Shown in pieces: positions 34,665 through 46,850 of a stretch of 64,000 nucleotides of DNA (positions within the stretch are counted from its first letter, which is position 1; each line of letters starts with the position of its first letter). Origin of the DNA: Gigaspora margarita (taxonomy: Eukaryota > Glomeromycota > Glomeromycetes > Diversisporales > Gigasporaceae); contig WTPW01000433.1 in the NCBI GenBank assembly GCA_009809945.1, forward strand, positions 198,164 to 262,163, given 5' to 3'. Position numbers and translations under genes: made by a program. Below the pieces are notes generated by a model that did no database searches, was not told where the DNA came from, and saw only the letters and a list, made by a program, of their open reading frames with translations.

Positions 34665-35837
34665 ACATGTCAATGATGCGTCGATCTGAGGCAGTTTTCT
34701 GTCATCGAAATTTCACACACAGGTGAATGAGATCTACTAATCAAATTAAGTCTATAAAAAACGTATCAGTAGCAAGATTTGAATTCGTTTCCAATTAAGT
34801 TTTTTGCTTTGAGTTTCATGTTACATCGTGATCTTGTAGATATGTTGTGTAATATGAAATGTAGATACCGCAGAGATGTAATGAAAGCTGTAATATTTTA
34901 TATTGATCACCTAATCAATTCATTGCTTTAACGAATCTCTATTATAAGAATCAGATGAATGATTATGTGAGGACCGGCAGGTATTACAGTCATTTAAACA
35001 TTTTCAATTATAAATAAGTTTTTTATGCTTGGCATTCGATATTGCCGTTAATTCTCTATTATAGGAATCCGACCTTAATAAAGATGGAAATTGATCGATT
35101 AGTTAATCAATGAATTATTACATAACATTCTCGTACATACATATTTTTATACAACCTTTATTGATAAACAATGTATATATCACTGCATTAAACCTTTTCC
35201 ATGAAATTGTAATTGCTGCTAAGTGACCAATACCGTGTAAATCGTGTCAAACATATTAGGTGTTACAGCATATCAAATGCCTTAAAGTTTTTCCCATTAA
35301 ATTGAGACTAACCGAATAAAATTTTCGAATGCAAAAAGTATCTTTGTTTATCTTTATATTTTGAAATACAGCGTTTATTGTCAACAAAGCAGGTTGAAAT
35401 TAGAGGTTCTGGTTTTTATATAATCAGATTTGTTCAACAAATGACCAAATCTAGGCTTTAGAAATATTGCATATTTAAGACATTTATATGTTATTACTTC
35501 CTATCATAATGCCGGTTTCTGTTACAATATTCATTTATAGTGTATAAGGACGCAATAGTCATAATCTCAAATGATAATATAGAACATAAAAGATCTAAGT
35601 GGTTTTTATGACACTTTCAATGCTAAAATATTACAAATTTTTATGACAATCAATTATGAAAGAAGTAGAGTTACCAGAAATAAATTTGTCATGATAAATA
35701 AATAAAAAGTTATGTCAAAAGGATTGATTCTTAATGCTGAAGTAGACATGACATTAAATCATAAAAGTTTAATTGGTTAGCCAATAATTATTTAAATTTA
35801 AATATTATTTGGGTGTCGTACAACAAAATAATTATAG
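34665..35837. other. Intergenic, no gene seen
   Basis: No gene or clear repeat is supported in this 1.2 kb. Confidence 0.35.
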
Positions 35838-35945
35838 AGGATATCTCCGCGGATAGAATCCCCGACATATTATATATATATATATACCGGTATATATATT
35901 AAAGAGGATATCTCCGCGGATAGAACCCCCGACATATTATATATA
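35838..35945 (+). repeat. Direct duplication of about 45 bp around a TA-rich spacer
   Basis: 'gaggatatctccgcggatag' followed by 'aa-ccccgacatattatat' occurs at about 35838 and 35903. The spacer is (TA)n with an accggt palindrome. Confidence 0.8.
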
Positions 35946-35949
35946 TATT

Positions 35950-36300
35950 GTGAGCCCTGGAAGGGATCATCTGAAGCACGTGGTGGGCGCAGTACCGATT
36001 TGGGAATTTTACAGGAGGGTCCCAACATTCCGGGTTGGATACTTCGGATCTAGGTCGGTGTTTAGCCCAAGTTGTTAGCAGGTCCTATAGCAAATTATCA
36101 GTTGGGCATTTTTTACTTAATGAATGGATATGATTTATTAGTACATAAAATTTTTTATGATGAAGCAAAATTGATCAATTCCGATCCAGCCGATCATGAT
36201 TCCGATGCACTCTGAAGTATTCCGACCGGAATTTTGGGGGACCTCCCTGTATGGGTTACCGATTTGGGGTGTTACCCTTGCATACCAAACCCATGCCGTA
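35950..36300. repeat. Imperfect fold-back element
   Basis: 'tacaggagggtccc' plus 'attccgg-ttggatacttc' at 36010-36052 is repeated in inverse at about 36206-36250. Two short frames over the right arm (36138-36395, both strands) are by-products. It may be a decayed MITE next to the insertion site of the large DNA transposon. Confidence 0.5.
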
Positions 36301-36639
36301 GGCAATGTCACGGGACTGCTGCGCAAGATTGTAATCTTCCCCAGTATCGCCATAAAAATTCTGCAGTCACGTGAAATTTTTGTGGCGTAAACCAATCATA
36401 TTTCGAGCTCAGGTGTAACAGGACCCCGGATAATACTAATAGAGGTGAAATTATTAAACCGGACAAGAATTTTTAAAATTTTCTTGGTGGTTATATTATT
36501 AAAAAGGCTTTTTAAATAAATCTAGTATTATAAAACCGGGATTAGTAAAATAAGGTTATGTACCTAAAATGGACATAATTTTATTAAAAATGAATATCTA
36601 ATATTTTAAAAGAATCCATATTCTATGTTTTCACCAAAT

Positions 36640-37060
36640 AATAAGCGAGGTATCATTTCAAATTTTGGCTCGCATTAAGCTTAATGCAGGCCGTTATTAT
36701 TCTAGTTTGAATTTGATTGGCTTGATCATTTATTATAAATATTCAAAAATTTTGTTACTTTTACACTCGTCAGTGACCAAGTTTCAAAATTTGATAGTTC
36801 GCTTTCAGAAGCTTCGCCGTGTTCAAATATATCAAACAGCTAAAATTTCATTACAGTCAGAACAAAAGCTTCGCTATAGCCAGGAGCTTGCCGTGAAAAA
36901 AAATTCTAGTTAAAGGTTCCTCTGTGATTAGAAGTTATAGAAAAAACTTTGCCATAGTTAACAATTACGCGTGGTTAAAAGTTTAACTGTGGTTAATAAT
37001 TTTGCATAATTAAAAGTTTGCCTTGGCCAGAAGCTTCAGAAGCTTCGATATAGTAAAGAA
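36640..37060 (+). repeat. Subterminal repeats of the 6-kb transposon
   Basis: Words such as agaagcttcgcc, aaagcttcgctatagccag, gagcttgccgtg, actttgccatagttaa, agtttgccttggccag and agaagcttcgatatag recur about every 20-45 bp. Such motif clusters between the TIR and the gene are transposase-binding sites in several DNA transposon families; that role here is inferred. Confidence 0.5.
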
Positions 37061-37145
37061 AAAAAAATAAAAAAAAAAAAAATAAAAAAAAATTTTTTTT
37101 GCGTTCCTATAGTTAAAAACATTTTGTTGCGGTTGAATTTATTTG

Positions 37146-40100
37146 ATGGATTTAGATTCATTGCTTATTCCAACCGAACTTTCACAGTCTGATAATGAAC
37201 AGTTGGATATCAGAGATTGTTATGAAACATCTGACGACTATGAAACGACAGATGATGAGTATTCAAGTAATAAATTAGTTGTTCCTGAAGAACATGCATT
37301 AAAGAAAAAACAGAATCGTGGAATAAATTCAAAGACTATTTTAGAAAAGGTAAGAATAACACCATACGTATTATTTTTATTAATATCTGATGTCTATCTA
37401 ATTAGTTTTGAATTATTAGCAAGCAGAGTTGGCCAATCATCCGGATGTACTCGAAGTTTTGGGGCCATTATGTGTACGATGCAAACATTGCAAAAAATTG
37501 ATCAAATTAAAAAGAAACTATAATAATTCACGAATTGAATCCCATGTATCTAATAGCAAGTGTACTAAAAACAAAGGATTTCAAGATTTGAAAAACTTCT
37601 TTTCAGTTTCTAATCCTCAAGACAAACTATCATATAATAAAAGATATCCATGTTCCGGTTTATGTGAAGAAAAACATCTCAAATATATTGAATGGGTTGG
37701 CGGTTTTATAACATTCAGTGGAGCTCCGCCCATCTATAAAGTGGCCCAAGAGCTTTTCCCACTAAAGTTTACAAATGAAACAAAATTTTCTTATTCTAAG
37801 CTTTCATCTGATCAATCAAGAAGACTTAATGATGAATTATCAGCAAGTTCTAAATGGAGAATTGATCAGGAATGTTTGTGTATTCGTAGTTCAGTATGTG
37901 AAATCTATACTGATCAAATTGGATGGATATGTGTGAAATGTATTTTACTTACAAAGGATCAAGTTTTTAAGGTAAAAATTTTATTATTCGAATGTTTCTT
38001 TTTTATATTACTGTATTTCTGTAATAATTTTATTTTAGAATGCGATTTCTAAACCCATACCAAAACTGGAAAATCGACATTACACACCAAAATTATATTT
38101 TAAAAGTAATCTGCTTTTAAAATTTCTTATAAACCTTGATATAAAAGATCTTTGGACCTCAATTTCTTATAATAATGAAACCAATGCAATACCATTTTGG
38201 GTAAAATTAGCTGAAAAAGGTCTAAATGGGGTGTTCGAATCAAAAGCTACATTTAAAGGACTATGTGAATTAATGTTACAAATAGCACAGCGTGAAGAAC
38301 ATAATAAAGGTGTTCAGAATTTGAAATATTCAGAGGATTTTACACATTTTACAGCTATACTTTCTAGCATAAGTCCAAGAGCATATGATTTTTATCGAGT
38401 CAATTTGGCAGGACAAACACTATGAAATATAAGGTACTAATTTTTTTATTTGATGTATCGAATTCTTGTAGTAAAGAATAGACTAGCAATTAATTAATAA
38501 TTTTTTAAATCTCTTTTATATAGGCTCTTAGGTCAAAGATCTGGGGAGCATATGTCTGATACAAGTATATGCTTGGAAAATATGTACGGTTCAAAAGATT
38601 GGCTGATTCTATGAACTATAATGGACCAGTTATTGCGATGACTGATAATACTAAACTTTATCCTCATCTTGGCTATTCCGCAAATCTTGGATGTATTATT
38701 GGTTTTACTTTTTCATATGATCAAACTCGGGTTGAATATTATGATGAAGTAGAAACAATTATTCAAAATATAATTTCACTAATGCAATTGCAAAGCAAGT
38801 TCATTTATATTTGCTTCAAGTAAGTGCTTAATGCTATTGGATATTAGCAGAAATTTCTTTTCTGCTAGTATATATATTATAAGTAAAAAAAATTCATACC
38901 GTATTTATTTTTTAAAAAAAAAAACCTAAATAAATTTTCAAAACTTAGATACCTTTACCAAAGTTTTCGCCAATTGTAATCGGGTTAGTTCCAAATAATG
39001 GTAGTGAAACATCGACATATATATTACAAATGCATGAAATGGTATTAGAAATCGCTAGCCAACTCTCAATTCACATAATTTCTATTGGAGCTGATGGTGC
39101 TAGTACAGAATTTAATGCTCAAAAATATTTAATGACTAAAAATACTGGATCAATAAAAGGTTTTAGTGATCCGATATATAATATAAATTTTACTTGCCCT
39201 GTTTTTCCTGGAGTAGGACCAGTAATTCAAGTCTCTGATCCGTTACATGCCCAAAAATCTGCACGAAATGCATTGTTTTCTGGAGCATGATTTCTTACCT
39301 TAGGACATTATGTAGCAACATATGATCAAGTATTAGATATGTGTGAACAAGACGATAGTGTGTTATATAAAAAGATGTTATTAATTGTGATCGCCAAGAT
39401 GATGGTGCTAGTTATTGACTTTTCTGTTCTTCACTTCTTAGTCAAGTCATGAATTCAAATAGTTCTGAAAATATTCGTTTATGTACTTTTTGTTTATTTG
39501 TTTGTAATCGGTAAGTTAATAATGTATTTATATTAAAATTAAAAACTAAATTTTATTTTAATATTTCGATTTATTTTGATTAGGCGAGTTAATTGATGCA
39601 TATCAAAATAGAACGATTTAACATTTAGAAAGGGCTCGAATGGCCATGATGGCTTATTTTTTTCTTATGATATGGAGATCGTATATCTTATCAGCTAGAT
39701 CAGCTAATTCTAATTATATTAGTCTTGAGAAAAATTTTCTTGCAACACAAACGTTTAATATTTTAACAAGCTTAGCGGAGTCATTAGTAAGAATAATATT
39801 TGCAAATTTCTTAGAATTTACAAAATATTACTATATTAATTTTCTAATTTATTTTTGTTAGATTCTTTTAATTGTATCACATTGCGATTTTTACAATTCA
39901 TATCCATTATTACCATGGCTTCACAGATCTGAAGGATGCGAACACTTTTTTGGATTGTGCGTCAAATAAATAATGATTTTACGTTTTCTGATTTACTTTA
40001 CATGGTTCCAAAAGTATCATATATGTATAAAGCATATATGAATGGTACTTTAAATGAAGTGATAAAGGATAAAACTTCTGGTGTTAGTAAATATAATTTA

Positions 40101-41375
40101 AATATTATATTATTATATATAAATAGTATTTAAATCTTTATTTATTTTATTAGGATATATCGCACATTATAATACCGGAACACTTGCAGAAACTATTAAT
40201 GTACTATGTCAATGGCCTTCAGATAATGATTTGCTTTGTGCTGTTCATGAGGGATATCAACAGGCTTGGGATTTAGCAAAAGTTCTTTCAATGGTTAATT
40301 GCGATAATGAACTTTTTAATTCCTTAAATATTTTTAAGGGAAAATCAAATCAGTCAGATTATGAAAATGATGAGAATGATTTTTTTGATGATTTTAATAG
40401 TTTGTCGCAAAATAATGAAATATCAGACTCACATGCAATTCTACAGTAGCAAGCACGATAGCTGATTTTAATAAAATTGATATTCGTGATGATAATATTG
40501 AAAATGATTTAAGAGATGCACGCCTCGAGTTAGCTTTTTTATTGTCGGATGCAAGTTCTTTAAATGATCTTGATTTAGAAATACATGAAAAATTTTATAC
40601 AGGTATTACTGAAGCAGGAGCTCTAGATATTCTTTATCTAGTTAATTTACGAAAAAATCACAAATGTTATAGTAACCAAAATTTGGAGCAAAAGACTACT
40701 TATAGAATTCAAAATCTTGATCGTATGAATTCTGTTTCTCCAAATATGATTAGTAGTCTAATTGCAGATTGTACATCGAATATTGATACATCACGAACTA
40801 AGAAATTGCGTGGAATTCGGTGGAAAAATCGGTGTCGTTTGTCCGTATTATCAAATACAAATAAGAAACTTGGTAAGTAATAATATTATTTGGTTGGTTT
40901 AAAATATTTATTTAATAAATTATTTTTAAAATTTAGATCTAAATGGAATAACCGTCGCTAATATTGGATAACATAATCCTCTTCGCAAGCATGGTTATGG
41001 ATTTGCCTATATTAATTGTGAACTTTGTCTTGTACAAATTGTGGCACTAAATCAGAAAAATTCTAATTATCATTCTTATGTATATGGTGACATATTCAGT
41101 ATAGATTCATTATCTTATTTATTGGTAAAGGTTTTTTTGCCACTTCAGAATAATATTTTTTCACCCATATCTAATTCTGGGCATATGATTTTTAGACACA
41201 TTAGCGCTAAATTTTTTATCCATTTTCTTGGATTTGGCGATTTTATTCATATTGATAAGCAGCATAATTTGGTAACTATTTTTGGAAGAGCTTTAGAGTT
41301 ATTTAAGTTTTTTAATGAAAGCTCTACAAAAAATTTGGTACAAATTATTGTTAATTCTGAAGTAGAAGAGGATTA
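37146..41375 (+). pseudogene. Large DDE-type transposase, superfamily unassigned, degenerate
   Basis: Exon 1 (37146-37349) is acidic. After a 70-bp intron, exon 2 (37420-37971) opens with a BED-like zinc finger, CVRCKHCKK...H-x5-C. Exon 3 starts at 38039. Downstream pieces carry MTDNTKLYPHLGYSANLGC (38636-38700), VIGLVPNNGS, HIISIGADGASTEF (near 39075), QVSDPLHAQKSARN (near 39230), PWLHRSEGCEHFFG (near 39915) and NDFTFSDLLYMVPKV. The D-rich blocks and the late E in an EHFFG motif look like a DDE-fold nuclease with an inserted domain, as in P/hAT-like enzymes. A C-terminal piece (41041-41376) contains HSYVYGDIFSIDSLSYLL. There are at least four breaks, including a TGA at about 38423 and frame changes near 38580 and 38790. 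The total would exceed 1000 residues. Confidence 0.7.
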
Positions 41376-42726
41376 GATTTGAATAAGGTAATCTAATAAA
41401 TCAATAGAATCATCAGCTTTCTAGGTCGATTTTGATCTTGGAGATCTTAATCGGGTTAGAATAATCCAATGAGCTTTTTTGAGTATCATGTTAATTTAAT
41501 TTAAGTACAGTATAATTATTTATCAATCNAAGCACATAAAGTAAGCTATATATATTATATTTTTGNTTTTTATTCACATTAATTAATTGAATATATCGAT
41601 CATCTTATATTTTTAATTTATCAATTGAGGTACTTAATATAAATTATTCAACTTTTCTAATTTTTTCTTGTTTTATATCGATTAGTTCGAATATAGTGAT
41701 TATTAACCAAAATTTTTAAAAAAAAATTTGAGGACACTAAAAATCAAAAAAAAAATACCAAAACAATTAGAAAAAAGGTTTTAATCAAAATATTTATAAG
41801 TATAAAAATTTTTTTTATTTGAAGTATTTACCGATTTATTTATTTTTATTTAATTTTTTACTTGCGCCTAACATTAAAATAGCATGAGAAAAATTGTTAG
41901 GGCGCAAAAAAAAAGTATAGTATAATACAAAAATTAAAATATACAATGCGTGTTATTAATATAAACACGATCAATATAATAGTAATAATTAATAGTTTAA
42001 ACAATTATTATTTAATTAAAATGACGAATTATTATGATTAATAATAAAAATTATAAATTAATGATTTCAGAATTTTGCAGCACAGTTTTTATTCTCATAG
42101 GAGTTGTAAAATTACTATATTTATGCATAATTTTAGAATGTAATTTGTAATTTACATGCTCATTTCCAAGATCAAATTAAATAATGCGATATAAAGGTTG
42201 TATTACTGGAACTTACGTATAAAATAGATTATAACTTTCATAACACTTAATTTTTTAAATATATAAGGTTATATAATTAAATCGGGCATATCAATTTTTA
42301 TAAGGTTATATATTAAATTGGGCATATCAATTTTTTAAGTTTATATAATTAAATCGGGCATATAGATTGTAAATCAGAGGGTACAAGGCTTAAAATGGGC
42401 AAAATTAGGATTTTTTGAGTGGACAAAATGCCCGAAAAATTACTATTAACCCACCTCATACCTCTATTAGTATTATCCGGGGTCCTGGTGTAATGTAACA
42501 TGATCAGGAAAATTTAAAACAAACGTACGTTTTGTCAATAATCGCTTGTTTCTCTAAAAGTTGCATAAGAAACTACCTTTAGCGCTCTAACAAAATGTTT
42601 TCCTTGAGTGATTTAACTATAGTGACTCTAACTTTTAATCCTAAAATAGACCCTAGCCCTAACTTAAATGAACTTTAAATTTTTTTCGATTATCATGTGA
42701 CTGCAAAATCTTCATGGCGATACTGG

Positions 42727-42900
42727 GCAAGATGCAAGATGTACCGGATGTGCTAGATGTGCCACATGTACCGCATGTGCCTCATGTGACAGAAGTGTCA
42801 CATGTGCCGGATGTGTCACATGTTGCAATTAAGGCATAAGTGACTGATGTGATCAAAGTGGCATTAGTGATAGATTGGTCATTTATGATATAAGTGCCAT
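42727..42900 (+). repeat. 9-bp-periodic array in the Gypsy LTR U3
   Basis: The sequence reads as successive 9-mers: gatgtaccg, gatgtgcta, gatgtgcca, catgtaccg, catgtgcct, catgtgaca and so on for at least fifteen units. The same array in inverse is at 43560-43690 and 50930-51019. It lies upstream of the TATA-like region of the LTR. Confidence 0.85.
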
Positions 42901-43195
42901 ATGTATTTATTAGTAGATAGTTTCTTATATATATGGGCGAGTTTCGCTCCACTTTGTAGGCATGTTCGCCATGATATCTTAAATATTAATAAAGGACACT
43001 ATAATCGATTCTATAAAATATATCACGCACTCTTTCGAATTGCCAAATCACACTATAAATATAAACCCTCTCACTTGTATAAATACTAACAGCTATGATA
43101 CATCACTGCACAGTTCATGTCTCTGTGCTCACGTGACTCCCTGTCGATAGCTGCTCTATTAGCCTCAATTTCTGAGAGGTATTCGAAGGTTAACA
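42735..43195 (+). mobile_element. LTR fragment in inverted orientation beside the Gypsy fossil
   Basis: From the 9-bp array (about 42735-42900) through 'ataatcgattctataaaata' to 'gaggtattcgaaggttaaca' it is the reverse complement of the LTR at 43200-43729, with moderate divergence. Only 4 bp separate the two. The outer end of this copy is truncated. It is a fossil. Confidence 0.8.
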
Positions 43196-43199
43196 GTGG

Positions 43200-43729
43200 T
43201 GTTAATCTTCGAATACCTCTCGGAAATTGAAGCTAACGGAGCAACTATCAACAGGGAGTCACGTGAGCACAGAGACACGAACTGTGCAGTGGTGTATCGT
43301 AGTTGTTAGTATTTATACAAGTGAGAGGGTTATATTTATAGTGTGATTTTGCAATTCGAAAGAGTGTGTGATATATTTTATAGAATCGATTATAGTGTCC
43401 TTTATTAATATATTAAGATATCATGGCAAACATGCCTACAAAGTAGAGCGAATACCGCCCATATATATATGAATTTATCTACTAATAAGTACATGAGACT
43501 TTTGTGTTATAAAGGATCTATCTATCATTTATGCCTCCTCTATCACATCAGTCTCTTATGCCCGTTCCATCACATATACCATTATCGTAACATATGACAC
43601 ACCTGTCACATGCGACACTTCAGTTACATGCGGCACATCCGTCACATGTGGCACATATGGCACAATCGGTACATCTAGCATAGTATTCCCATAATTTCGT
43701 AGCAGGAGTGCATTCTTGCAAGGGTAACA
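43200..43729 (-). mobile_element. 3' LTR of the Gypsy fossil (530 bp)
   Basis: It begins (minus strand) TGTTACCCTTGCAAG at 43729 and ends ...ATTAACA at 43200. Just inside it (43730-43745, minus strand) is a purine-rich aagcaggggagat polypurine tract. Confidence 0.85.
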
Positions 43730-43763
43730 ATCTCCCCTGCTTAATCACGAGTTCCACAAGTCA

Positions 43764-44156
43764 CTATAAAAGGGACTGATATTCAGATAATCCCAGATCT
43801 CTAAGCATCCGAAAATTCAATATCGTAGTTCTAGCAATTTGATCTACTTCCCACTGCTTAAAAATGTAGTATACTCTTTCTACTACTGTGGCATAGTACT
43901 TCGTGAGGAGATTTCTGCATGCTGTTCTTTGGGCTGGAGTAGTTGTCATAGTTTCTATGAGTTGTCCTATGAAAAAGGCGTGACCCAAAGCCTCTTCTCT
44001 TTTTCCTTGTCTTTGTATTTGTTGCATTGTAATATAGGCTGCAATAATTTGGGCATGAAGGTCTCCCGCAGGGTCGAAAGTGAGTATATTTATTTTGACT
44101 CTTCTGTCTTGTGGGCTGGTCAAGTCTGAAAATACAGCTTGGAAGTTGGTAGTCAT
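43764..44156 (-). mobile_element. Extra open frame downstream of integrase in the Gypsy fossil
   Basis: A 130-codon frame with mixed charged composition (DRRVKINILTFDPAGDL near the start) lies between the integrase C-terminus and the polypurine tract, where some Gypsy elements carry an additional gene. No transmembrane segment or signal peptide is visible and I do not recognise a family. Confidence 0.45.
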
Positions 44157-44239
44157 GGTGTGGAGGTTCTGTTTCTTTGTCTGATCTTATATAAATTTTC
44201 CGATCCTTCCATATTCTCCCTTCCATTAATTGGAGCTTA

Positions 44240-45260
44240 CCGTGCTGCGTTCATGATATTTCTTAATAAGGGACAAGTTTACAGATGCGGCAACTACTTT
44301 TCCTTGTATAGTTCGTAGCTTGTACACTCCTGGAAATGGTATATTGTGTACGTAATATGGACCTTTTCATTTAGGTCGTAGCTTCCCTGTATATCATTGA
44401 TCTAAGGCCACATTGAATAGAAGGACCTTATCCCTGATTTGGATAGTATCACTTTTAGTCAATTTTTTATCAAGTTTTTCCTTTTGCTTTAATTGTTGTT
44501 TCTCAATTCTCTGATTAGATGCTAATCTATTTTCAACCAATTCATTTTTCAACTTATATAGTCGCCCCAGTAGGTTTTCTTCTAGAATATCTCACGATTC
44601 TTGGCAGGGGAATTTCGGTTGTCTACCATAAGTGAGGTAAAACAGTGTTACTTTAGTGGTAGCTTGTTTCATTGTTCTATATGCAAATAACGTAGGCGGT
44701 ACTAATGAGTCACATTCCTGTTTTTGTGTTATAGACTTTACTAGGGATTCGCATAGGGTATGATTAAACCATTCTACCAACCCGTTTGTCTGAGGATGGT
44801 AAGGCGTAGAAAATAGATGCTTTATTTGGAAGGTTTCTAGTAACCTTTTAACTACTTCATTCCTAAAATGGGTTCCTCTATTAGACAGGATTAATTCAGG
44901 GCACCCGTGGCAGCAGATAACATCTTCGAATATAAACCTCAAGACTTGTTCAGAGTTTGCTATTGGTATAGGCCTTGCTTCGGGCCATTTGGTTGCATAG
45001 TCAGTAGCGACTACTATATACCGATTGCCTTGGGCAGTTATGGGCAATGGGCCTACTATATCAATATCTATCTTTTGAAAAGGGGGGCCTACTAGTATGG
45101 GCTGTAACAGACCTTGACTACGCTTTCTTCCACGTAATTGTCAGCTATGCCATGTCCTAATATAATCACGAATATCTTCATACATCTGTGGCCAGTAATA
45201 GATTTCCTTTATTTTTCCAAACATCCTGTCGACTCCAAAGTGTCCGCCCGTAGGATGGTC
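44240..45260 (-). mobile_element. Integrase region of the Gypsy fossil
   Basis: A zinc-binding segment lies at about 45130-45240. The catalytic core (44592-45047) contains VVATDYATKWPEA, LSNRGTHF and TPYHPQTNGLVEWFNHT, the landmarks of retroelement integrases. The C-terminal piece (about 44240-44400) has a GPYYVHNIPFPGVYKLR stretch, the GPY/F module. No chromodomain was seen. Fossil. Confidence 0.8.
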
Positions 45261-45899
45261 GTGCGTCATGTAAAGTAATGTTTCTATTTCGTCAGTTTTA
45301 ATGACCTTTAGTAATTTCTCTTTTGATTGCTTTCTTCTATTTTTCTTATATAGGAGTCCATCTTTGCACTCAAAGAAACTACTTTTAGATCGAAACTTCC
45401 TTTGCTCTTCTGGGTTGAGGTCTAGAGGAAGTCTATTGGTTTCTATATATAGGTGCAGTCATTCGTATTCTTCGCAGTCCATTTTGCAGTCGATTGCCAG
45501 GACACCGGTACCTGGACTGGATTTGTTTCTTCGGATTTAGGTGCTTCCCATGGATATAGTGTTAGAGTTTAACTTGGTTAATATTTGTATATTTGTCTTT
45601 CTACGCTTATACGGTCTATTAACTTTTCTAACTTTTCTCAATGTGCCCCTTCCTTGCACATTGGTGTTGTGACCAGCCTCTTAAATGTCACGTCCACAAC
45701 ATTACCCTCACTATCACTCTTTTTTTTTTTTTTTTTTTTATATATATATATAGATATACACTTTTAACTACAAAGAATTTATCTAAGGTATATTGATTGA
45801 TTTTTTTTTTTTTTTACCACACGTTCATAGTGCCTTAAGTAATCCTCATCTTTCTACTGCAGAGTCATCTCATTTGTGCAAGCCGTTAACTCTTCAATC

Positions 45900-46850
45900 A
45901 TGGCTGCACTTAATCCACTTCACTAGATTGAGTTTATATCCAGACCGGCCCTTTGGGCTCCCTCAGTAACCCATTGTTGAAGCGTGACTAATTCCATTGG
46001 GTCATTAGCTATAAGTGGAAACGTGATGTATTCTACGTGATACATGGCCCTTCTGAGGTCAAGTCTCCTCGCGGCGTAATGAGTGTCCAGGGTAGGGTGT
46101 AAGTATAGGTAGTACTCGTGCCCATTATCTACACAAGCCTCGACAAACACTAATCTTCTTCTCCACCTAGGGTGCATTAATTCGGGGACCATCACTGGGA
46201 TTGTATCTGGTTTACTACGACCTGGTTGGTCATTATTTTCGTCAGCGGTAAGTTCTTCTTCAATTTCGCTACTCAGGGGTGTTAATTCCTCAGGGGTTGG
46301 TGATACAACCTCGCGAGTAGTATTTACTATATATACACGAGCCTCCTCATACTCCTCCTTGGTTTTTGTACTTTTCAAAGAATTAACCACTTCTTATAAT
46401 TCTAGGTTAATTTTCTGTCTAGTTCCCATGTCTACGGCTAGTTCTCTCTGAATCTTTCTTTGTAGTAATTCTTGTTGTGCCGCATCCAACAACTGTTCTT
46501 GGAGCATAACAAGTTGTTTAGATTCGTGGGTAATTAATTTATAATTAAAGAAATGGTGGAGATAGACGGGCTCCTCAAGGTCCAATTTAGTCAAAGCATA
46601 ATAACCTCCTAACCTTTTTTGGTTGTACACATAATAGGTATCACCATAATAAATAGTTCTGCCTTTATACCGGAGCTCCTTGCAGTGACTAGTACTTATT
46701 CTAGAAAATTCCAACTTCCCTTTTTTTTTATTTTTAGTTTCTTTACTTCACCTTCTTCCTTTTCTAACTCCTTTATTTTCAGTTTTTCTAGATCCGCCGT
46801 GACTGCGCTTACTTCTACCTCATTTCTGGTGTCATAAAACCTAGACAACG
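45900..46850 (-). mobile_element. Linker coding region between RNase H and integrase
   Basis: About 300 codons of charged, partly coiled-coil-like sequence separate RNase H from integrase. The piece at 46394-46714 has QLVMLQEQLLDAAQQELL and the piece at 45923-46390 an acidic PTPEELTPLSSEIEEELT segment followed by an Arg-rich block. In most Gypsy polyproteins this distance is much shorter. The two pieces may be distantly repeated (both contain 'YY...LDLE/LDLRR'). Fossil; function unknown. Confidence 0.5.

Larger units (their letters stand above)
36419..42487 (+). mobile_element. 6.07-kb DNA transposon, 28-bp perfect TIRs, 6-bp target duplication
   Basis: Both ends are the same 28-bp inverted repeat beginning CAGGACCCCGGATAATACTA (36419-36446 and 42460-42487). 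GTGTAA flanks it directly at 36413-36418 and 42488-42493. Inside, a spliced plus-strand transposase gene runs from 37146 to 41375 and is broken. The 5' region (36640-37060) holds repeated 'agaagcttcgcc' words that may be transposase-binding sites. The perfect termini next to decayed coding sequence suggest it was recently mobile in trans or that selection on ends outlasts that on the gene. A 6-bp target size does not fit hAT, MULE, PIF or Tc1/mariner. Confidence 0.85.
36342..42731. mobile_element. Small inverted-repeat element split by the 6-kb transposon
   Basis: CCCAGTATCGCCAT followed by 'aaaaattctgcagtcacgtg' at 36342-36376 is repeated in inverse at about 42698-42731. Without the large transposon and one target copy this is an element of about 310 bp. 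No target duplication was found for it. Confidence 0.55.
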
